From positions 4,799,501-4,863,500 of the forward strand of contig NZ_CP089981.1 in the NCBI RefSeq assembly GCF_021389975.1: a DNA stretch of 64,000 nt, given 5' to 3'. Under the pieces are notes generated by a model, which saw only the letters and a program-made list of their open reading frames with translations, ran no database searches and had not been told where the DNA came from. Shown here in pieces: positions 61,598 through 64,000 of this stretch. The position numbers and the translations under genes are program-made. This DNA comes from Fulvivirga ulvae. GTDB taxonomy: Bacteria; Bacteroidota; Bacteroidia; Cytophagales; Cyclobacteriaceae. The first letter of the stretch is position 1, and every line of letters begins with the position of its first letter.

Positions 61598-61903
61598 TTA
61601 TTTAAGCTTGACCCAACTTAGTAAGGCCTGTCGCTCGGTTTCAGTTAGCTCGGTCTTACCTTTTGGCATTCGTCTGAATATAAACACCTGCTGGTATATT
61701 TTTGCCTGGTATTCTTCCATATTGTGCGCATTGAAAACCTTGTCCGGGTTTTGTACGCGGTGGCAGAAGTTGCACTTGGCTTTTAATACCCGAAGTACCT
61801 GGTCTTTTGCGGTTGCCGGTTCAGGAGATTGGGCCAATGAGCTGCCGGCAATCGTTATCATAAAGAAAAGCGCGACACTGATTTTTGCTAGATGCTGATT
61901 CAT
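61598..61903 (-). CDS. Small exported c-type cytochrome
   Basis: This 101-residue protein has a signal peptide (ISVALFFMITIAGSSLAQ) and one haem-c site CNFCH near residue 44, with a later Met (RRMPKGKTELTETERQAL) that could be the second ligand. It is a monohaem electron carrier in the periplasm. It is followed by the DUF1772 gene. A role in passing electrons to or from a membrane oxidase is possible. Confidence 0.82.
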   Translation of the reverse strand: MNQHLAKISVALFFMITIAGSSLAQSPEPATAKDQVLRVLKAKCNFCHRVQNPDKVFNAHNMEEYQAKIYQQVFIFRRMPKGKTELTETERQALLSWVKLK

Positions 61904-61958
61904 GTACCAAAGCTATCAGGTTGTATTGTTCATAAATAGAATAAAACCGACAGCGGGT

Positions 61959-63431
61959 TTATGATTCAAGGCATTGCTTCAGAATAGAGACAGCCTGCTT
62001 TTGTTCTTCAAAGTTGAGCGAGGCAAAACCAAGCCTGGCGCTGTTAAATGATCTTTCCGGGGTGTCGTAGTCACTTCCATTATTCATCACGACTCCCTTT
62101 TTAAATGCCTTTTGGGCAATTTGCTTAACGTCCGCATGCAGGAACCTGACCCAGACTGACATGCCGCCATCGGGGATTTTAAATGAAATGTGCTTTCCAA
62201 TTTCTGACTCCAGTAATTTGCAGAAGTGGTCGCGCCGCTCTTTATACAGCTTTACAGATTTCTTGATGTGCCGGGAAATGGTACCATCCTTATATAGCTC
62301 GGCCAGTGCATTTTCCATAAGTGCATCACCCTGCGTATCTACGGTTTTTCTGAGGCGTGTGGTGGTCTGTATAAAGTGCTTTGGGGCAACAACGAATCCA
62401 AACCGGATGGCTGGAGCCAGAGTTTTAGTGAGTGTGCCAATATAAATAACGTTGCCGTGCCTGTCCAGACTAGCCATTGGCATCATGGGTTTGCTGGCGT
62501 AGTGAAAGTCATAGTCGTAGTCATCTTCTATAATGGCAAACCGATATTTGAAAGAAAGCTCAAGCAGACGCACCCTTCTCTCAGGTGTAAGGGTTACCGT
62601 GGTCGGGTTGTGATGGTGAGGGATTACATAGACCAGCCTGATCTTTTTTATTTTGCATAACTGTTCAATGGCGTCAATATCCAGCCCTTCTTCATCTACC
62701 GGTACCCGGTTAATATCCGCTCCCAGTTGCTGAAAGGTAAGATTGGCCCCGAAATAATTGGGCTCACCTACAATAACCTGATCTCCAGGCTCAATGAGCA
62801 CATTTGAGGCAAGGTAAATGCCCATTTGGGCGCCTCGGGTAATGAGAATGTTGTCAGGGGTAATAGGTAAGCCACGGGAGTCACGAAGGTAATCAGCCAG
62901 TATTTTCCTTAAGGCGGGTGTGCCCTGGGTGCCTCCATACATGAGGTATTTTTTATAAGATCCAAGTCTGCTGAGGCTCCTCATAGCCTTTATCAGGGCT
63001 TCCGCAGGTACCAGGCGTGGATCGGGAAAGCCATCATTAAAAACCAACTTACCTGTGTCAGGAAAATCAGAAAGAGGATAGGGTACGATCTTTTCCCTGC
63101 TAAAAGGGAAAGCACTATCATCGGGAAGGGTGAACACTTCCTGCTCCTTGATTATTTTTCCTGGCGACATCACCGGTAGGATATTTTTGACAAAACTTCC
63201 CTTCCTGGAGACCATTTCTATCCAGCCCTGAGCCTGTAGTTCATCGTAGGCAGCCACCATCGTCATTCGGTTGACATGAAGCAGGCCTGCTACCTCACGC
63301 GAACCGGGTAGTTTCAGCCCTTTTCTAAGCTGGCCGTTTCTGATGCCACGGATAAAACCATTGGTAATCTGAATATAAACCGGCAAATCAGAATGCGGGT
63401 CTATTTGGATCAGCTCCTGGATAAGTTTCAT
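61959..63431 (-). CDS. MocR-type GntR regulator with PLP aminotransferase domain
   Basis: This 490-residue protein has a GntR winged helix at the N-terminus (LPVYIQITNGFIRGIRNGQL, then PGSREVAGLLHVNRMTMVAA). A fold-type-I aminotransferase domain follows, with the PLP Lys in IGTLTKTLAPAIRFGF and the FDYDYDFH region (EDDYDYDFHY). MocR proteins act as PLP-sensing activators, for example PdxR and GabR. It is divergent from the DoxX gene, and the direct repeats at 63433-63464 fit its operator. The target is probably DoxX and its neighbour. Confidence 0.9.
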   Translation of the reverse strand: MKLIQELIQIDPHSDLPVYIQITNGFIRGIRNGQLRKGLKLPGSREVAGLLHVNRMTMVAAYDELQAQGWIEMVSRKGSFVKNILPVMSPGKIIKEQEVFTLPDDSAFPFSREKIVPYPLSDFPDTGKLVFNDGFPDPRLVPAEALIKAMRSLSRLGSYKKYLMYGGTQGTPALRKILADYLRDSRGLPITPDNILITRGAQMGIYLASNVLIEPGDQVIVGEPNYFGANLTFQQLGADINRVPVDEEGLDIDAIEQLCKIKKIRLVYVIPHHHNPTTVTLTPERRVRLLELSFKYRFAIIEDDYDYDFHYASKPMMPMASLDRHGNVIYIGTLTKTLAPAIRFGFVVAPKHFIQTTTRLRKTVDTQGDALMENALAELYKDGTISRHIKKSVKLYKERRDHFCKLLESEIGKHISFKIPDGGMSVWVRFLHADVKQIAQKAFKKGVVMNNGSDYDTPERSFNSARLGFASLNFEEQKQAVSILKQCLES

Positions 63432-63432
63432 T

Positions 63433-63478
63433 TCTGGATTAGTTTATTTGTTAAATCTGGATTATTTGACTCATCCAG
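63433..63478. promoter_or_regulatory. Candidate MocR operator: two direct repeats plus inverted half
   Basis: TCTGGATTA occurs at 63433-63441 and 63456-63464, a 23-base start-to-start spacing, close to two helical turns. The inverted half ATCCAG lies at 63473-63478. Two direct repeats are the usual shape of MocR/GabR sites. It lies between the MocR and DoxX genes. Confidence 0.6.
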
Positions 63479-63509
63479 TAAAGATATAATTTTGATAAAA
63501 ATTAATACC

Positions 63510-63950
63510 ATGAAGAATCAATTATCCATAGCATCAATACTACTACGGCTGGCCCTGGTGGCCACTTTTCTGTCCGCGGTTGCATCACGACTGGGGCTAT
63601 GGGGAGCGGCATCTTCCGGCTGGCAGGGGTTTTTAAAATATACCGCCCAGGTTAATTCCTTTGCCCCGGAAGGTTTGGTTCCCGTATTGGCCATTACAGC
63701 TACCTGTATGGAGATATCCATTGCCCTATTGCTTCTTGTTGGCTATAAAACCAGGGTTGCCGCATCTGCTGCCGGCATACTTACCCTGATGTTCGCGCTG
63801 GCAATGGCATACTCTTTTGGCATAAAGGATCCGCTGGACTACAGCGTTTTTGTGGATTCAGCGGCAGCATTTTTACTGGCCAGTTGTGCCGCATACCCAT
63901 GGAGTATCGACGAATACATGCATTATAAATCTATAAAATCAATAAACTAA
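63510..63950 (+). CDS. DoxX-family membrane protein
   Basis: From ATG 63510 this is a 146-residue protein with four hydrophobic helices; the upstream frame from 63393 runs inside the MocR gene and is not used. It shows the DoxX pattern: SILLRLALVATFLSAVASR, LAITATCMEISIALLLLVG, and a C-terminal SFGIKDPLDYSVF segment. DoxX proteins are membrane components linked to thiol, oxidative or quinone stress. The next gene starts 7 bases later. Confidence 0.82.
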   Translation: MKNQLSIASILLRLALVATFLSAVASRLGLWGAASSGWQGFLKYTAQVNSFAPEGLVPVLAITATCMEISIALLLLVGYKTRVAASAAGILTLMFALAMAYSFGIKDPLDYSVFVDSAAAFLLASCAAYPWSIDEYMHYKSIKSIN

Positions 63951-63957
63951 GCAAATT

Positions 63958-64000
63958 ATGAAAGAGAGAATGGATCTTGACAAAGCTGAACCCCGCATTT
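63958..64000 (+). CDS. Start of a further gene, cut by the window end
   Basis: ATG 63958 opens a frame reading MKERMDLDKAEPRI before the window ends. The start fits carboxymuconolactone decarboxylase/AhpD-like proteins that often follow DoxX genes, but 14 residues cannot prove this. It is 7 bases after DoxX, in one operon. Confidence 0.4.
   Translation, partial: MKERMDLDKAEPRI

Overview
The window looks like chromosome of a free-living member of the Bacteroidota, most likely a Cytophagales-type bacterium (family-level placement is inference). The signs are start codons without a purine-rich ribosome-binding site, Bacteroidota-type -7 promoter boxes (TAnnTTTG), many small lipoproteins and typical families of the group (DUF985 cupin, YtxH, GreA-like, DUF2231, HxlR, SRPBCC and DinB proteins). 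I see no rRNA, tRNA, CRISPR array, prophage or insertion sequence. Base composition is moderate to low G+C by eye, with more AT-rich stretches around 31.4-36.7 kb and 58-59.5 kb.

Layout. 0-2.3 kb: membrane protein, cation diffusion facilitator, DUF2231 protein and lipoprotein, all on the minus strand. 2.4-5.3 kb: helical hypothetical protein, DUF985 cupin, then a cold-shock group (RNA helicase, Lys-rich protein, CspA-like protein). 5.6-9.6 kb: secreted hypothetical protein and a tightly coupled PhoX-like lipoprotein plus di-haem MauG/cytochrome-c-peroxidase lipoprotein. 9.9-11.5 kb: a gapN-like gene with a one-base frameshift. 11.6-17.3 kb: TerB-like protein, hypotheticals, Aquifex-type aconitase and an AI-2E-family permease. 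17.7-28.2 kb: a stress/dormancy block with two PAS histidine kinases, hibernation factor HPF, a tandem universal stress protein, a REC-cNMP-HTH (Crp-type) regulator, a phosphoribosyltransferase-like protein, a GreA-like protein, a split kinase/phosphotransferase pair and YtxH. Palindromes of the form TGAC-N4-GTCA, or close variants, lie in several promoter regions here and suggest one Crp/Fnr-type regulon.

28.7-30.2 kb: small multidrug export protein, then about 0.73 kb of 100-bp tandem repeats. 30.2-33.6 kb: an isoprenoid-synthase-fold protein and a large Ig-like lipoprotein. 33.8-36.7 kb: NTF2-like protein, SDR and HxlR regulator, then a 1.3-kb gene-free stretch with a possible non-coding transcript (promoter near 36.05 kb, terminator at 36.46 kb) and a separate 89-bp inverted repeat. 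36.7-44.4 kb: hypothetical protein, large radical SAM protein, Tat-exported DinB protein, MarR plus membrane protein, NTF2-like protein, ECF sigma factor, and ArsR plus an AHSA1/VOC fusion. 44.5-46.5 kb: NAD salvage pair pncB-pncA. 46.6-50.3 kb: an SDR remnant, small hypotheticals and a globin. 50.4-55 kb: NTF2-like protein, fatty acid hydroxylase, rhodanese lipoprotein and a compact two-gene restriction-modification candidate. 55.2-57.6 kb: acyltransferase, DUF1905 and MATE efflux pump. 58-64 kb: two unknown genes, then a minus-strand run (MocR-type regulator, cytochrome c, DUF1772, alpha/beta hydrolase, NTF2-like) divergent from DoxX and the start of one further gene.

The strongest candidates for something undescribed are the TGAC-N4-GTCA regulon around the REC-Crp regulator, the possible non-coding transcript at 36.08-36.46 kb, the 100-bp repeat array, and the small restriction-modification pair. 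All functions are inferred from sequence motifs read by eye; no database search was run.
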